A stretch of 64,000 nucleotides of DNA from Clostridium beijerinckii (GCF_018223745.1 NZ_CP073653.1:2508001-2572000); one strand, 5' to 3'; shown: positions 18,420-27,143, numbered from the stretch's first letter. The notes: generated by a model from the letters alone, not told the origin. Made by a program: numbers and translations.

Positions 18420-19244
18420 TTGGTGAAACAAATAAATTATGAAGATATGATAATGAAAAGAGCAATGGATATATTTGCAGAAGAAGGTTTGAAATTTTTT
18501 GGTATAGATAAAAAAGTAAAAGATACTGGATCTACTGAAATTGTTGTCCTTGAGATAAAGAATATGCTAATGGATTACACTTTCCTAATGGAAGATGATA
18601 CTTATATTCATTTTGAATTTCAAACTACTAACAAGGGAATTGAAGATTTAAGAAGGTTTAGAACCTATGAATCTCTCCTTAATTTTCAAACTGGTAAAGA
18701 TGTTGTGACATACGTTGTTTATTCAGGAGATATAAAAGATCCTATAAGTGAATACAATAGTGGAATAAATTCTTATAAAGTCAATGCAATATCAATGGCT
18801 AATAAGGATGGAGATGCAATCTTTAATGATATAATAAATAAAATAAATGATAAAGAAGAACTAAGCAAGCAGGATATTATATCTTTAACATTTACACCAA
18901 TAATGGGTGGGAAGCTTAGTAAAAGTGATAAGATAATAAATGCAATTAGAGTGGTTAAAGATATAGATAAAGATTACAGATATGATGTAGAGTCAATCCT
19001 ATATGCTTTTGCAAGTAAATTTTTAGAAGGTAAAGATTTAGAAAAAGTAAGGGAGGAGATAAAAATGACTGAATTAGGTAGAAGCTTGATAAAAGAGGGA
19101 AAATTGGAAGGAAAGCAAGAAAATTCAATAGAAATTGCAAAAAGAGCTATTAAGGAAGGAATAAGTGATGAACTTATTAGCAAACTCACAGAATTAACAA
19201 TTGAACAAATTAAAATAATAAGAAAAACTATTGAAACTAATTAG
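18420..19244 (+). CDS. Rpn family PD-(D/E)xK nuclease (RpnL-like)
   Basis: 274 aa. The nuclease core is in the first 80 residues: MDYTFLMEDDTYIHFEFQT supplies D52, E66 and Q68, the D-E-x-Q variant usual in this family, with R/E residues following (DLRRFRTYESLL). Rpn proteins, first described as recombination-promoting nucleases, act as toxic anti-phage nucleases. The C-terminal 59 residues are a helical tail that can be made separately from an internal start (see 19065). GAGGGGGTG precedes the GTG/ATG start region. A stand-alone duplicate of the tail follows 18 nt downstream. Confidence 0.88.
   Translation: MVKQINYEDMIMKRAMDIFAEEGLKFFGIDKKVKDTGSTEIVVLEIKNMLMDYTFLMEDDTYIHFEFQTTNKGIEDLRRFRTYESLLNFQTGKDVVTYVVYSGDIKDPISEYNSGINSYKVNAISMANKDGDAIFNDIINKINDKEELSKQDIISLTFTPIMGGKLSKSDKIINAIRVVKDIDKDYRYDVESILYAFASKFLEGKDLEKVREEIKMTELGRSLIKEGKLEGKQENSIEIAKRAIKEGISDELISKLTELTIEQIKIIRKTIETN
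19065..19244 (+). CDS. intragenic RpnS-like C-terminal protein (internal start)
   Basis: An in-frame ATG at 19065 (codon 216 of the nuclease) is preceded by GGGAGGAG at 19051-19058, a stronger Shine-Dalgarno than most genes here have. It would make a 59-aa helical protein (MTELGRSLIKEG ... IKIIRKTIETN). In characterised Rpn systems a C-terminal fragment made from an internal site binds and inhibits the full-length toxin. The ribosome site is seen; the antitoxin role is transferred from that family. Confidence 0.65.
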   Translation: MTELGRSLIKEGKLEGKQENSIEIAKRAIKEGISDELISKLTELTIEQIKIIRKTIETN

Positions 19245-19262
19245 TATCGCAAGGGAAAGTAT

Positions 19263-19466
19263 ATGACTGAATTAAGTACTATGTTAAGGGAAGATGGTTA
19301 TAGACAAGGATTCGAGCAAGGTGAATTAAAAAAATCAATAGAGGTTGTTGCTAAGAGAGCCATAAGTCAAGGTATGAGTGACGAACTGATTAGTGAGTTG
19401 GTTGGTCTATCTATAAGAGAAATTAAAATAATAAGAATAGCTATTCAAACTAATAAAACAAAATAA
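19263..19466 (+). CDS. stand-alone duplicate of the Rpn C-terminal tail
   Basis: 67 aa, beginning MTEL like the internal Rpn product. It shares its helical tail: SIEVVAKRAISQGMSDELISEL and REIKIIRIAIQTN here, against SIEIAKRAIKEGISDELISKL and EQIKIIRKTIETN in the nuclease. The spacing from the nuclease stop is 18 nt with an AAGGGAAAG ribosome site, so they form an operon. It lacks any nuclease residues. It may be a dedicated antitoxin or the remnant of a second rpn gene; divergence from the parent tail argues against a recent duplication. Confidence 0.7.
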   Translation: MTELSTMLREDGYRQGFEQGELKKSIEVVAKRAISQGMSDELISELVGLSIREIKIIRIAIQTNKTK

Positions 19467-19483
19467 ATAGAATTATAAAAAGG

Positions 19484-19592
19484 AAGATATTAATATACTT
19501 TAAGCAATAGATAATGTACGAGATATAGAACTTCTTAACTAAGGTTTTTATGGTCTTATATATTGTATTCAGCTTAAAGTAATTAATATCTT
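19484..19592 (+). repeat. long inverted repeat / terminator after rpn operon
   Basis: Arms at 19484-19505 and 19572-19592 pair along 21 bp with one bulge; the loop is 66 nt and a T-run follows the right arm. The long loop is odd for a simple terminator and may contain a smaller stem. Confidence 0.6.
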
Positions 19593-19761
19593 TTTATTTT
19601 AACTGGGTAAGGTTCAGATAAAGGAATAGAAGTTGAAGCTTATTTTAGAATTTATATATTTAAAATAGAATTTTGAAAAGTGATATTTTGTTTTAAAACA
19701 CCAGAATGATATACTTTAAATAAAATATATTTAACTATAAATTTAGTTTGTCTATATTTGC

Positions 19762-19794
19762 TTAGAAGCGAAGCGACATTATTGGATTATAAGA
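19762..19794 (+). repeat. dispersed repeat related to 53772-53804
   Basis: TTAGAAGCGAAGCGACATTA then TTGGATTATAAGA. It differs from the copy at 53772-53804 only by transitions, about 7 of 33 positions. In the other copy it sits between long hairpins of a structured RNA region. Confidence 0.5.
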
Positions 19795-19905
19795 AGTATT
19801 TCAATAGTTTTTTATGTCTGTCTAACTACTTGCGTTAAAAAATGTAATATTTAATTACCTTATATATAATGAATTAAAACAAAATATATAGTAATAAAAA
19901 AAATA

Positions 19906-19935
19906 TTGACATACAAATGTTGAATGTGATATAAT
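19906..19935 (+). promoter_or_regulatory. consensus sigma-A promoter
   Basis: TTGACA (19906-19911) and TATAAT (19930-19935) with an 18-bp spacer. It precedes a hairpin leader and a 32-codon ORF. Confidence 0.7.
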
Positions 19936-19978
19936 TTTAATGTTATAATTGACAAAAAACTATATTTTGATTATACTA

Positions 19979-20012
19979 ACTTATAGGGAGACAATCCCTA
20001 TAAGTCTTTTTG
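19979..20012 (+). terminator. leader hairpin with T-tract
   Basis: Perfect ACTTATAGGG / CCCTATAAGT stem with a 7-nt loop followed by CTTTTTG. It lies between the strong promoter and the small ORF, so transcription may be attenuated or produce a short RNA of about 70 nt. Confidence 0.7.
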
Positions 20013-20049
20013 TTTTTAAAATAAAAAGATTAGAATGGAAGGAGGAAAA

Positions 20050-20148
20050 ATGATGAAGGATAATATATTCAAACTCTGGGTTATTAAAGCTAGTATTAAA
20101 ATTCAAAAAATCATAATTGTACTTATTTTAAGTTTTGAAAGAAAATAA
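20050..20148 (+). CDS. possible 32-aa hydrophobic peptide
   Basis: GGAGGAAAA precedes ATGATG. The product is short with a hydrophobic segment (KIIIVLILSF) flanked by Lys and ending in ERK, the build of type I toxin or small membrane peptides. It is preceded by a consensus promoter and a leader terminator. There is no homology that I recognise; expression is plausible but unproven. Confidence 0.4.
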   Translation: MMKDNIFKLWVIKASIKIQKIIIVLILSFERK

Positions 20149-21403
20149 GTAAAGAATTTACTTAGATTAAATTATGTTTCCTTAGGATTTTTATATAAAT
20201 AAAATTTTAATGGAAGAAATATATAGTAGGTTAATGAGGAGTTGATATTGATAAGCATATATAGTAAAAAATGTTGCTTTTATAAGCAAATTTTTAGCTA
20301 TATATGCAGACACAATATTGAAAGATAAATTATATAATAAGTATTAAATGAAAGTTACTTTTGTAATACTTAGGAATAAAATATAATTAGAAACTACTCA
20401 AAATACAGACATTTAAATAAAGGGATTAAAATATTATATATTTTTTGCTAAAGATTTTATTAGAAGAAAGATAAAATAAATTAATAAAAATAGTATGAGT
20501 AAAGGAAGACGATAAACACTTAGAAATCAAATGTTTATTGTCTTTCTTTATGATAGGCATCATTAGATTGATTTGTATTTATAATAACTCTAAACTTAAT
20601 TGATATTCTTGTAATTTATTTATCAATTAAAAAAGATACACTATTAATTTATTTCTCTAAGTGAATAAGCAAGTATAATGCTACTTGGCAAAATACTCGT
20701 TATTGATTATAAGATTAATTAAATATGCCGCTTTCATAATAAATTAATATACTCATAATAGATATACGTTTATATAAATATTAAGATAAATATACTAAGT
20801 TTTCATAGAAAAGTATGACATAGATAATACATTACCTATAGAGGATGCAATAGAAGAATATGGCCAATGTTTCAAGGAGTAATGCTGATACTTAATTTGA
20901 TAGTTAATAAAATAAATTATAAAGAACTAATCAGGTTTAAAGTTATACAAGCCTAATTAATATGCAGTAAGATAAAATATAACTAGGAATCCTGTATAAA
21001 ATAAATAGGATAGACAAGAAATGGGATTAGCTATGGTTGTAATTATATTGGATATTAGAGAAGATAAGTTGTAAATAAATTATAAAGCAAATTTGAATTT
21101 TAACTATAATCTATGAGTAGATTATAGAACAAATAAAAGAAAGTTTATTAAAGTGAAATAGCAGGAGGATGTAATTAAAAATAACTTGAAATTAAAATAT
21201 AGCTTAAGGCAAGAAGTGAAAGTGCTGTATTATTCTAGAGTGAATTATACAGCGTTATTAATTATATATGAAAATTAATAATTAAAATGCTATATATCAG
21301 TAATAGAAATTATTTGTATATTTAATTAGACGTGCTATAATTTAATTTCTGTATTTTCTTTTAATTTATTATTATTAAATAACTTCACATTATAGATAAG
21401 AAA
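20149..21403. other. long non-coding, AT-rich stretch
   Basis: No credible gene. It contains a hairpin at about 20254-20306 (GCATATATAG / CTATATATGC with an inner GCTT/AAGC stem) and a terminator-like hairpin at 20507-20547 (GACGATAAACA ... TGTTTATTGTC, T-rich). The latter resembles the perfect one at 54847-54887. A short protein-like tail ending EDAIEEYGQCFKE (stop at 20881) may be a gene remnant. Confidence 0.5.
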
Positions 21404-21763
21404 TTAAAAGCTTTTATCCTGATTATTAAGTTGTGAGCAACGATTAAATTCCATTTCTAATACAGTGTTTACCGTATGTTTGCCTAGATTATCTAAAGAA
21501 TTATATTTTTTTAATAAACATTCTAATTCTTCTGATAGTTGTAAAGATGTTTTTATTTTGTTTTCATCCCATCCCATTAAAATAGATGGAGTTGTTTCTA
21601 ATATTGCTGCAAGTTTTTCGATTTTGTCAGAAGGTATATTAGAGATTACACCACTTTCATATCTTTGAAGTGTTGGCTTACTAATAGATAATCTTTTAGA
21701 AACATCTTCTAATGTGAGATTCAATTCTAATCGTCTATTCTTGATATTTTCTTTCAAACCCAT
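21404..21763 (-). CDS. XRE-family phage repressor-like regulator
   Basis: 119 aa. The N-terminal Cro/CI helix-turn-helix covers residues 4-60 (LTLEDVSKRLSISKPTLQRYESG). The rest is a short helical dimerisation tail and lacks the S24 peptidase domain of full CI repressors. Minus-strand AGAGGTGAT precedes the start. It is transcribed away from the prophage early genes with a long operator region between, the classical lysogeny-switch layout. It is the probable repressor of the decayed prophage. Confidence 0.85.
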   Translation of the reverse strand: MGLKENIKNRRLELNLTLEDVSKRLSISKPTLQRYESGVISNIPSDKIEKLAAILETTPSILMGWDENKIKTSLQLSEELECLLKKYNSLDNLGKHTVNTVLEMEFNRCSQLNNQDKSF

Positions 21764-22316
21764 TTTATATCACCTCTTAGTTCTATATTAAAAGTAAGTA
21801 AATTACAGATTATCAATTTATATATAATTTATTGATAACCTATAGTAAAATCGAAGCGTCCTAATAAAGCTTAATAACTTTTTATTTATTTTGTTTACTG
21901 CAATAAAGTAAATTAAAAAATCATTCTAATTTGGAAACTATTAATATAATTTATTTACAATGGCTAACAAAATAAAAATATTTAGATAAGTTCTGGTAAT
22001 AAATATTAGCATTTAATTTTTAATTAAGGTCAATCAATTAAAGAGTTATTATAAATCAGAATAATCAATTGTATTTAATTTATTGGTTAAAGTCTATAAA
22101 TTAAGACAGTGTAGATAAAATATATTATAGCATTTATACAATATTAATGTATTGGAAAACAGTCCAAAATTTATATATTTTAATTTATTATAACATCTGT
22201 TTCCGGATATGCAACAATTATTTTCCATTATATAGAAAAAATTACGTGAGAGGTATTGACAATAATAGCCATAATATATAAAATATTACTTAACAAGTAA
22301 CGAAAGGGGAGCATTT
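21764..22316. promoter_or_regulatory. prophage switch region with palindrome
   Basis: A 553-bp divergent region without genes. A palindrome at 21810-21838 (TTATCAAT ... ATTGATAA, 13-nt centre) lies close to the repressor start and is operator-like. Early promoters for the rightward genes should be near 22255-22280 (TTGACA then TATAAT-like). Confidence 0.45.
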
Positions 22317-22514
22317 ATGATATTAATTAATGAGTTAAAAGGAAAGATGAGAGCAAAGGGATATACTCAGGAAAAGCTGGCAAGGGAATTAGGAATGTCT
22401 CCAAAAACTTTAGGTAATAAACTTAATAAAGGTATATTTGGATCTAATGAAATCGATAAGATGATAAAACTATTAGATATAAAGAATCCAATAGAGATAT
22501 TTTTTTATGAATAA
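22317..22514 (+). CDS. Cro-like / DUF739-type phage regulator
   Basis: 65 aa, almost all helix-turn-helix (GYTQEKLARELGMSPKTLGNKLNKG), ending IEIFFYE as in small phage regulators of this type. AAAGGGGAG is 7 nt before the ATG. First gene of the rightward prophage early block and opposed to the repressor; it probably governs the early promoter. Confidence 0.8.
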   Translation: MILINELKGKMRAKGYTQEKLARELGMSPKTLGNKLNKGIFGSNEIDKMIKLLDIKNPIEIFFYE

Positions 22515-22632
22515 ATTACTTAAAAAGTAAATTGTAATAACTTTATATATATTGTTTAGAAATCTAAAATTAATTATTCCAATTTAAAAGTATTATGTTA
22601 CGCTAATAGTTATTGTTACGGGAGGACAAGCT

Positions 22633-22893
22633 ATGGAGGAATTATTAAAAGAAATTTTAGTTGAATTAAGAAAAAATAGTGAAAAAGAGAATGCTGGAGA
22701 TAAACTTACTTATACCCTTAAAGAGTGTTCTTATATATCAGGTATTGGTCTCAATACGTTACAAGAAGAGATTTCAAAGCAGAATTCAGATTTTCCATTC
22801 TTTAAAATAGGAAAGAAGGTGATGGTAGATAAAAAACTATTTCATCAATGGCTTGAAAATATTTCTATGGTTCACCAAGAATTAAGAAAATAG
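22633..22893 (+). CDS. excisionase-like helix-turn-helix protein
   Basis: 86 aa. A helical N-terminus (EELLKEILVELRKN) is followed by a winged-helix of the MerR/excisionase type: YTLKECSYISGIGLNTLQEEI ... FFKIGKKVMVDKKLFHQWLE. CGGGAGGAC lies before the ATG. In early phage operons such proteins bind DNA near attachment sites or early promoters. No intact integrase is present to partner with it. Confidence 0.7.
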   Translation: MEELLKEILVELRKNSEKENAGDKLTYTLKECSYISGIGLNTLQEEISKQNSDFPFFKIGKKVMVDKKLFHQWLENISMVHQELRK

Positions 22894-23005
22894 TAATCTT
22901 AAATTAAAAACATAAATGTAAAATTATTTTCATACACCTTGATTTAGAATGTATGGGGATTCAACTTTTAATAAAAATGTATAAAAAGAAAGTGAGGACT
23001 TACAA

Positions 23006-23134
23006 ATGAATTTTAGGATTTTTAAATGTTATATACATGTTTGTAAGTTAATTGAGTTAAACCCATCATGGAATGGTCTCGAAAGGTTTAGGCAATTTTA
23101 TTTATGGGAGCGTGGAAATAATGGCAGATATTAA
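23006..23134 (+). CDS. small phage ORF overlapping the replisome organiser
   Basis: 42 aa (MNFRIFKCYIHVCKLIEL, then NPSWNGLERFRQFYLWERG). It has a GTGAGG ribosome site and its end overlaps the next start by 14 nt, which supports coupled translation. Composition is protein-like. I do not recognise a family. Confidence 0.5.
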   Translation: MNFRIFKCYIHVCKLIELNPSWNGLERFRQFYLWERGNNGRY

Positions 23135-24470
23135 ATGGATTAAATTAGCTACTAATATGCATGATGATGAAAAAATGAAGTTAATAGATTCAATGCCTAA
23201 GAGGGATACAATTCATTACGTGTGGATAAGAATACTCTTACTTGGTGGAAAACTTAATGCTAATGGAAAGGTTTTCTTATCAGAAGGAAAACCTCTTACT
23301 GCCAAAATGTTAGCTGTATTATTTTCTAGGCCTTTAGAGGATATTAAGATTGCATTAAAAGTATTATCTAACTTTGGCATGATTGAAATAGCTTCTGATA
23401 AAGTAATTAGAATTGTGAACTGGGATAAGCATCAGAACATAGAGGGAATGGAAAGGGTCCGTGAACAAAATAGAAAAAGAGTTGAGAATCATAGAGAAAA
23501 GAAAAAAGAAGAGAATAATTTAGTTAAAAGTAATAAGGAAGAAACTCAGGAAGATGAAGCCTTAGAAGAATTTATAGATTTAGAAGAAAATCAAGATTTG
23601 AATGAAAATGTAGAATTAAAAAAAACTAATAATTTAGAACGAAAGAAAGATTACGCTGAGAATTATACTATAGAAGAAAACAGAGATCTAGGTAAAAATG
23701 ATATACTAGGAAATTTAGAAACTAGTGAAGAAGATTCTACAAATACTGATATTAATGATAAAACTAATACTGATACTAATGAAGCAGCTAGTGATATAAG
23801 TGCAGAAAGAGCTAATAGTAATGAAGATATCAGTAACAATATTATAGGAAGTGATGATAATAATTGTATTGTTACTAAAAATATCAGTAACGTTACACGA
23901 AATAAAAGTAACGTTACAGTAACGGTACAGAATAAGAAAGAGATAGAGAATAAGAAAAAGAAAAAAGAGATAGATAAAAACATAGAGAGTAAAAAGAATA
24001 ATGGTTTTGATATAAATAATAAAAGTTCAACTTGTGATGAAGATGTAAGTCAGTCAAGTCTCTTTGAGCAACATAATAATACTAAAAGTGAATCTGTAGC
24101 AGAGGATGATATAAATCTTAAAGCAATTGAGCTTATGCAGTATCATGAAAAAATAACAGGAAAACCAGGTAGTTGTGAGTATGTTGCGCTTAGATCAGCT
24201 ATTGATCTTTACGGAGAAAAGTGGGTTAAGAAGGCTATGGATGTTGGGTTTCAAAAAAATTGTCCAGACATAAATTATGCAATTGGAATATTAAAAAACT
24301 GGAAGAGAGATGGATGTTCAGAAGATAATGTGGAGGTGAAGAAAAATGGCTTTAGAGGCACTAGAAAGAGTAACACAGCAGATAAAAATGAATTTGCAGG
24401 ATTCAAGCCAAAGGAACCACGAAAGCTTACAGAAGCTGAAAGAAAGAGGATTGAAGCAAACCTCATATAG
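23121..24470 (+). CDS. phage replisome organiser / DnaD-like replication protein
   Basis: 449 aa from ATG 23121, chosen for GGGAG at 23106-23110; a longer frame opens at 23073 without a ribosome site. The N-terminal winged-helix of phage_rep_org_N type reads ADIKWIKLATNMHDDEKMKLI ... YVWIRILLLGGKLN. The middle (about 130-330) is low complexity, rich in Asn, Glu, Lys, Ser. A DnaD-like C-terminus follows (YGEKWVKKAMDVGFQK ... YAIGILKNWKRDG). It overlaps the loader gene by 125 nt. It should bind the phage origin and recruit the loader and helicase. Confidence 0.85.
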   Translation: MADIKWIKLATNMHDDEKMKLIDSMPKRDTIHYVWIRILLLGGKLNANGKVFLSEGKPLTAKMLAVLFSRPLEDIKIALKVLSNFGMIEIASDKVIRIVNWDKHQNIEGMERVREQNRKRVENHREKKKEENNLVKSNKEETQEDEALEEFIDLEENQDLNENVELKKTNNLERKKDYAENYTIEENRDLGKNDILGNLETSEEDSTNTDINDKTNTDTNEAASDISAERANSNEDISNNIIGSDDNNCIVTKNISNVTRNKSNVTVTVQNKKEIENKKKKKEIDKNIESKKNNGFDINNKSSTCDEDVSQSSLFEQHNNTKSESVAEDDINLKAIELMQYHEKITGKPGSCEYVALRSAIDLYGEKWVKKAMDVGFQKNCPDINYAIGILKNWKRDGCSEDNVEVKKNGFRGTRKSNTADKNEFAGFKPKEPRKLTEAERKRIEANLI

Positions 24471-25146
24471 GTGTGACAAATGCTGCGACACCGGATGGAT
24501 ACTTATTAAGCAGGAGCATATGCAACCTCTTGCTGTAGCTTGTGAATGCAGGAAAATAGAAAAGCTAAAAAGTGAATGGAAGTATTCAGGAATCAATGTT
24601 GAGCAAAGTAAACTTACTTTCTCTAGTTTTGAAATTTGGAATGAAGCGTCAAGCAAAATTAAGGATACTGCTGCAGCTTATTGTACTGAGTTTGATGAAA
24701 TTAGAAACAATAGGCGCAATAGCATTTTATTATGCGGACAGGTTGGCAGCGGTAAAACGCACTGCAGCATTGCTGTTGCATTAAACTTTTTAAAACAAAG
24801 AATTAAAGTAGTGTACATGCCTTATCGTGATGTGATCACAAAGATAAAACAAAACATGATTGATGAAGAATATTATACTAGGACAATTTCAAAGTATCAA
24901 TTATGCGAGGTCCTTTTGATTGATGACCTCTTTAAAGGAAAGGTCAATGAAACCGACGTGAATATTATGTTTGAAATCATTAATTATAGGTACCTTAATT
25001 TTCTGCCTATAATAGTCAGCAGCGAATTTTCTATTGATAGATTATTAGCATTTGATGAAGGGGTAGCTTCAAGAATATATGAAATGTCAAAAGATTATGT
25101 AGTAGAAATTGAGAAGGATATTAGGAATAATTATAGGCTTAAGTAA
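24346..25146 (+). CDS. DnaC-like helicase loader ATPase
   Basis: 266 aa. An N-terminal zinc-binding segment (C43, C46, C47, C66, C68: RCDKCCDTGW ... ACECRK) is followed by an AAA+ core. Walker A is GQVGSGKT (131-138) and Walker B is VLLIDDLFK (about 189-197), with a downstream PIIVSSEF sensor strand. GGAGGTG precedes the ATG inside the 3' end of the replisome-organiser gene, giving overlap and coupled expression. It loads the replicative helicase at the phage origin together with the previous protein. Confidence 0.9.
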   Translation: MALEALERVTQQIKMNLQDSSQRNHESLQKLKERGLKQTSYRCDKCCDTGWILIKQEHMQPLAVACECRKIEKLKSEWKYSGINVEQSKLTFSSFEIWNEASSKIKDTAAAYCTEFDEIRNNRRNSILLCGQVGSGKTHCSIAVALNFLKQRIKVVYMPYRDVITKIKQNMIDEEYYTRTISKYQLCEVLLIDDLFKGKVNETDVNIMFEIINYRYLNFLPIIVSSEFSIDRLLAFDEGVASRIYEMSKDYVVEIEKDIRNNYRLK

Positions 25147-25260
25147 ATTTACAATGCACACAGCACAATTCACAATAAACAATTACAGAGTGAAAATTCG
25201 CATTAAAATGAATTTTTTTGAGAATTAATCAAAATTAAGTTATGAAGGGAAGTTATTTAA

Positions 25261-25503
25261 ATGAAAGCATCAGGGATAGTAAGAAATCTTGATAATTTAG
25301 GGAGAGTTGTAATACCAAAGGAAATAAGAAAGGTATTAGGAATTAATGAAGGGGATTCAATCGAAATAACTAAGGTTAATAATGATATAGTTTTGAGGAA
25401 ATACAGTAAAGGATGCATCTTTTGTGGAAGTGATAAAGATATAAGTGAATTTAATAATGTGCTTGTTTGTAGTGGCTGCAGAAAGATTTTAGGACAGAAT
25501 TAG
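25261..25503 (+). CDS. AbrB/SpoVT-type transition regulator with zinc ribbon
   Basis: 80 aa. A swapped-hairpin AbrB DNA-binding domain (SGIVRNLDNLGRVVIPKEIRK ... GDSIEIT, residues 3-40) is joined to a short four-Cys ribbon (CIFCGSD ... CSGC). This fusion is common in Clostridium phages and chromosomes. GAAGGGAAG is 8 nt before the ATG. It probably regulates early prophage genes or host transition-state genes. Confidence 0.85.
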   Translation: MKASGIVRNLDNLGRVVIPKEIRKVLGINEGDSIEITKVNNDIVLRKYSKGCIFCGSDKDISEFNNVLVCSGCRKILGQN

Positions 25504-25504
25504 A

Positions 25505-25897
25505 ATGAACAGGCCGAAAGATTTACCTAACCGCCTGGAATGCGCATACTGCAAGAGGAATTATAAACATGGTGGAGAATGTCAGGGAAAAAGCACAAAT
25601 AGAAATGAAGATGGCTGTCTTTATTTTAGCATGGATGAAAAAGGATGTATAAGAAATATAGATCAAAGTATACCTTTTAATCTATATAGTGATATTCCAC
25701 CAGTTGGTATGTGGAGAGATGGATGGACAATATATAATCAAGATACAAAAATCAGAATAAATAAGATATATGCTTTAAGCTGGAATGAAAGAAAAGGTTT
25801 GTTGTATGTTAAATGTAACTTTGATTATTTTATTAATGAGTTTAGTGAGAATTATAAAAAAGAAACTAATAAACCAAATCTAAAGGTTATTAAATGA
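25505..25897 (+). CDS. prophage hypothetical protein with Cys motifs
   Basis: 130 aa, starting one base after the AbrB-type stop. The N-terminal 40 residues contain CAYCKRNYKHGGECQ and a later C, possibly a zinc knuckle. The remainder is mixed strand/helix (VGMWRDGWTIYNQDTK). No recognised domain. GC is slightly higher at its start than in neighbours. Its position in the early operon suggests a phage accessory protein. Confidence 0.65.
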   Translation: MNRPKDLPNRLECAYCKRNYKHGGECQGKSTNRNEDGCLYFSMDEKGCIRNIDQSIPFNLYSDIPPVGMWRDGWTIYNQDTKIRINKIYALSWNERKGLLYVKCNFDYFINEFSENYKKETNKPNLKVIK

Positions 25898-25975
25898 GTC
25901 ACATGAAGAAATGAATATTTTGAATTATTGATTAAGGATTAAAAGGATAAAATTTTAAAAAAGGGGATAATCAAA

Positions 25976-26731
25976 ATGGGAGGTTTACTAATTTTCAAGA
26001 ATGAAAGATTTGGAGAAATAAGATGGGTAAAAATTAATAATAAAGATTATGCTGTTGGGATTGATATAGCAAAAGCTTTAGGATATAAAAAGCCTAATGA
26101 TGCAATTTCAAGACACTGTAGAGGGTCCGTGAAACACGGAGTAGGGGTAGTAACGGGGAAAAGAAAAGATGGAACTGATGCTATCCAAAATGTAGAAATG
26201 AGTGTAATTCCTGAAGGAGATATATATCGCTTAGTCGCTAAATCTGAATTACCAGGTGCAGAGAAATTTGAAGCCTGGATTTTTGATGAGGTGTTACCTT
26301 GCATAAGGAAAACAGGGATGTATGCTACAGATGAATTATTAGATAATCCAGATTTACTTATTGCTGCAGCTACTAAGTTAAAAGAAGAGAGAAAAGCAAG
26401 GTTGGAAGCCGAAAATAAAGTAAAATTACTAGAACCTAAAGGGGAATTTTATGATGATGTTGCAGGCTCTAAAGATTCTATTGAAATGGGCCATGTTGCA
26501 AAGGTTCTTGGCATTAAAAGAATGGGAAGAAATAGACTATTTTCATTATTAAGAGAAAAGAAAGTCTTGGATAAAAATAATATTCCTTATCAGCAGTTTG
26601 TAGACATGAGGTATTTTCGAGTATTAGAGCAAAAATATACAGTACCAAATGGAGAGACTAAAATCAATATAAAAACAATGGTATTTCAAAAAGGAATAGA
26701 ATTTATAAGGAAAAAGATTAATGAGCCATGA
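25976..26731 (+). CDS. phage antirepressor (Bro-N plus KilA-C type)
   Basis: 251 aa. The Bro-N domain reads FGEIRWVKINNKDYAVGIDIAKALGYKKPNDAI ... EKFEAWIFDEVLPCIRKTGMYA (residues 10-115). A short coiled coil (ERKARLEAENKVKLLEP) leads to a KilA-C/ANT domain (SIEMGHVAKVLGIKRMGRNRLFSLLREKKVLDKNNIPYQQFV). AAGGGG precedes the ATG. Antirepressors of this build inactivate the CI-type repressor during induction. It is the last recognisable gene of the prophage early block; no structural or lysis genes follow. Confidence 0.92.
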   Translation: MGGLLIFKNERFGEIRWVKINNKDYAVGIDIAKALGYKKPNDAISRHCRGSVKHGVGVVTGKRKDGTDAIQNVEMSVIPEGDIYRLVAKSELPGAEKFEAWIFDEVLPCIRKTGMYATDELLDNPDLLIAAATKLKEERKARLEAENKVKLLEPKGEFYDDVAGSKDSIEMGHVAKVLGIKRMGRNRLFSLLREKKVLDKNNIPYQQFVDMRYFRVLEQKYTVPNGETKINIKTMVFQKGIEFIRKKINEP

Positions 26732-26809
26732 GTCAAGTTACTTAATGAAGAAAGTACAAAAAATAGAAGCTTATCATATAAAGACAAGCTTCTATAATGT
26801 TACTCAAAA

Positions 26810-27028
26810 CTAAGCTACATCAAATTTAGTAACTTGTCGTTGAGTAACTTGAGCACCAGATTTCTTAACTAAATCACCAGAATTAGTTTTGAAAACATTC
26901 TTAGCAATTACAGTATCCATAAGTGCGTTAACCTCATCTTTTGTAAGAGTAGGTTTAACACCAGAAACACTTAAAGTACTTTTTTCACCAGCTACAGTTA
27001 AAAAAGTCATAGATAAAGAATATTCCAT
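26810..27028 (-). CDS. DUF2922 family protein
   Basis: 72 aa (MEYSLSMTFLTVAGEKSTLS ... KPTLTKDEVNALMDTVIAKNVF). The length and the pattern of a beta-rich start followed by a TKDEVNALMDTII-like helix fit DUF2922. It is preceded by GGGGGGA and lies downstream of the DUF1659 gene in the same direction. These two families normally occur as neighbours in clostridia and bacilli, often with YvrJ and a small sigma factor. Function unknown. Confidence 0.82.
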   Translation of the reverse strand: MEYSLSMTFLTVAGEKSTLSVSGVKPTLTKDEVNALMDTVIAKNVFKTNSGDLVKKSGAQVTQRQVTKFDVA

Positions 27029-27143
27029 TTAATTTCCCCCCAATCTTAAGTAGAGAACTCGAATCTATGATTCGGTGTGAATCACTTACTCAGCGAACGA
27101 ATGTGAGTCGAGTTTCCTACAATATTTTTTTTAGAATAAGATC
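27029..27143 (-). promoter_or_regulatory. hairpin between DUF1659 and DUF2922
   Basis: Inverted repeat AACTCGA ... TCGAGTT with inner complementary segments (ATTCGGTGTGAATCAC region) spans about 27058-27116. It may modulate read-through from the DUF1659 gene to the DUF2922 gene. Confidence 0.35.

Noticed and set aside
23663..23983. 106-codon minus-strand frame in the replisome-organiser gene
   Set aside because: It is the shadow of the Asn/Glu/Ser-rich low-complexity region of the plus-strand gene.
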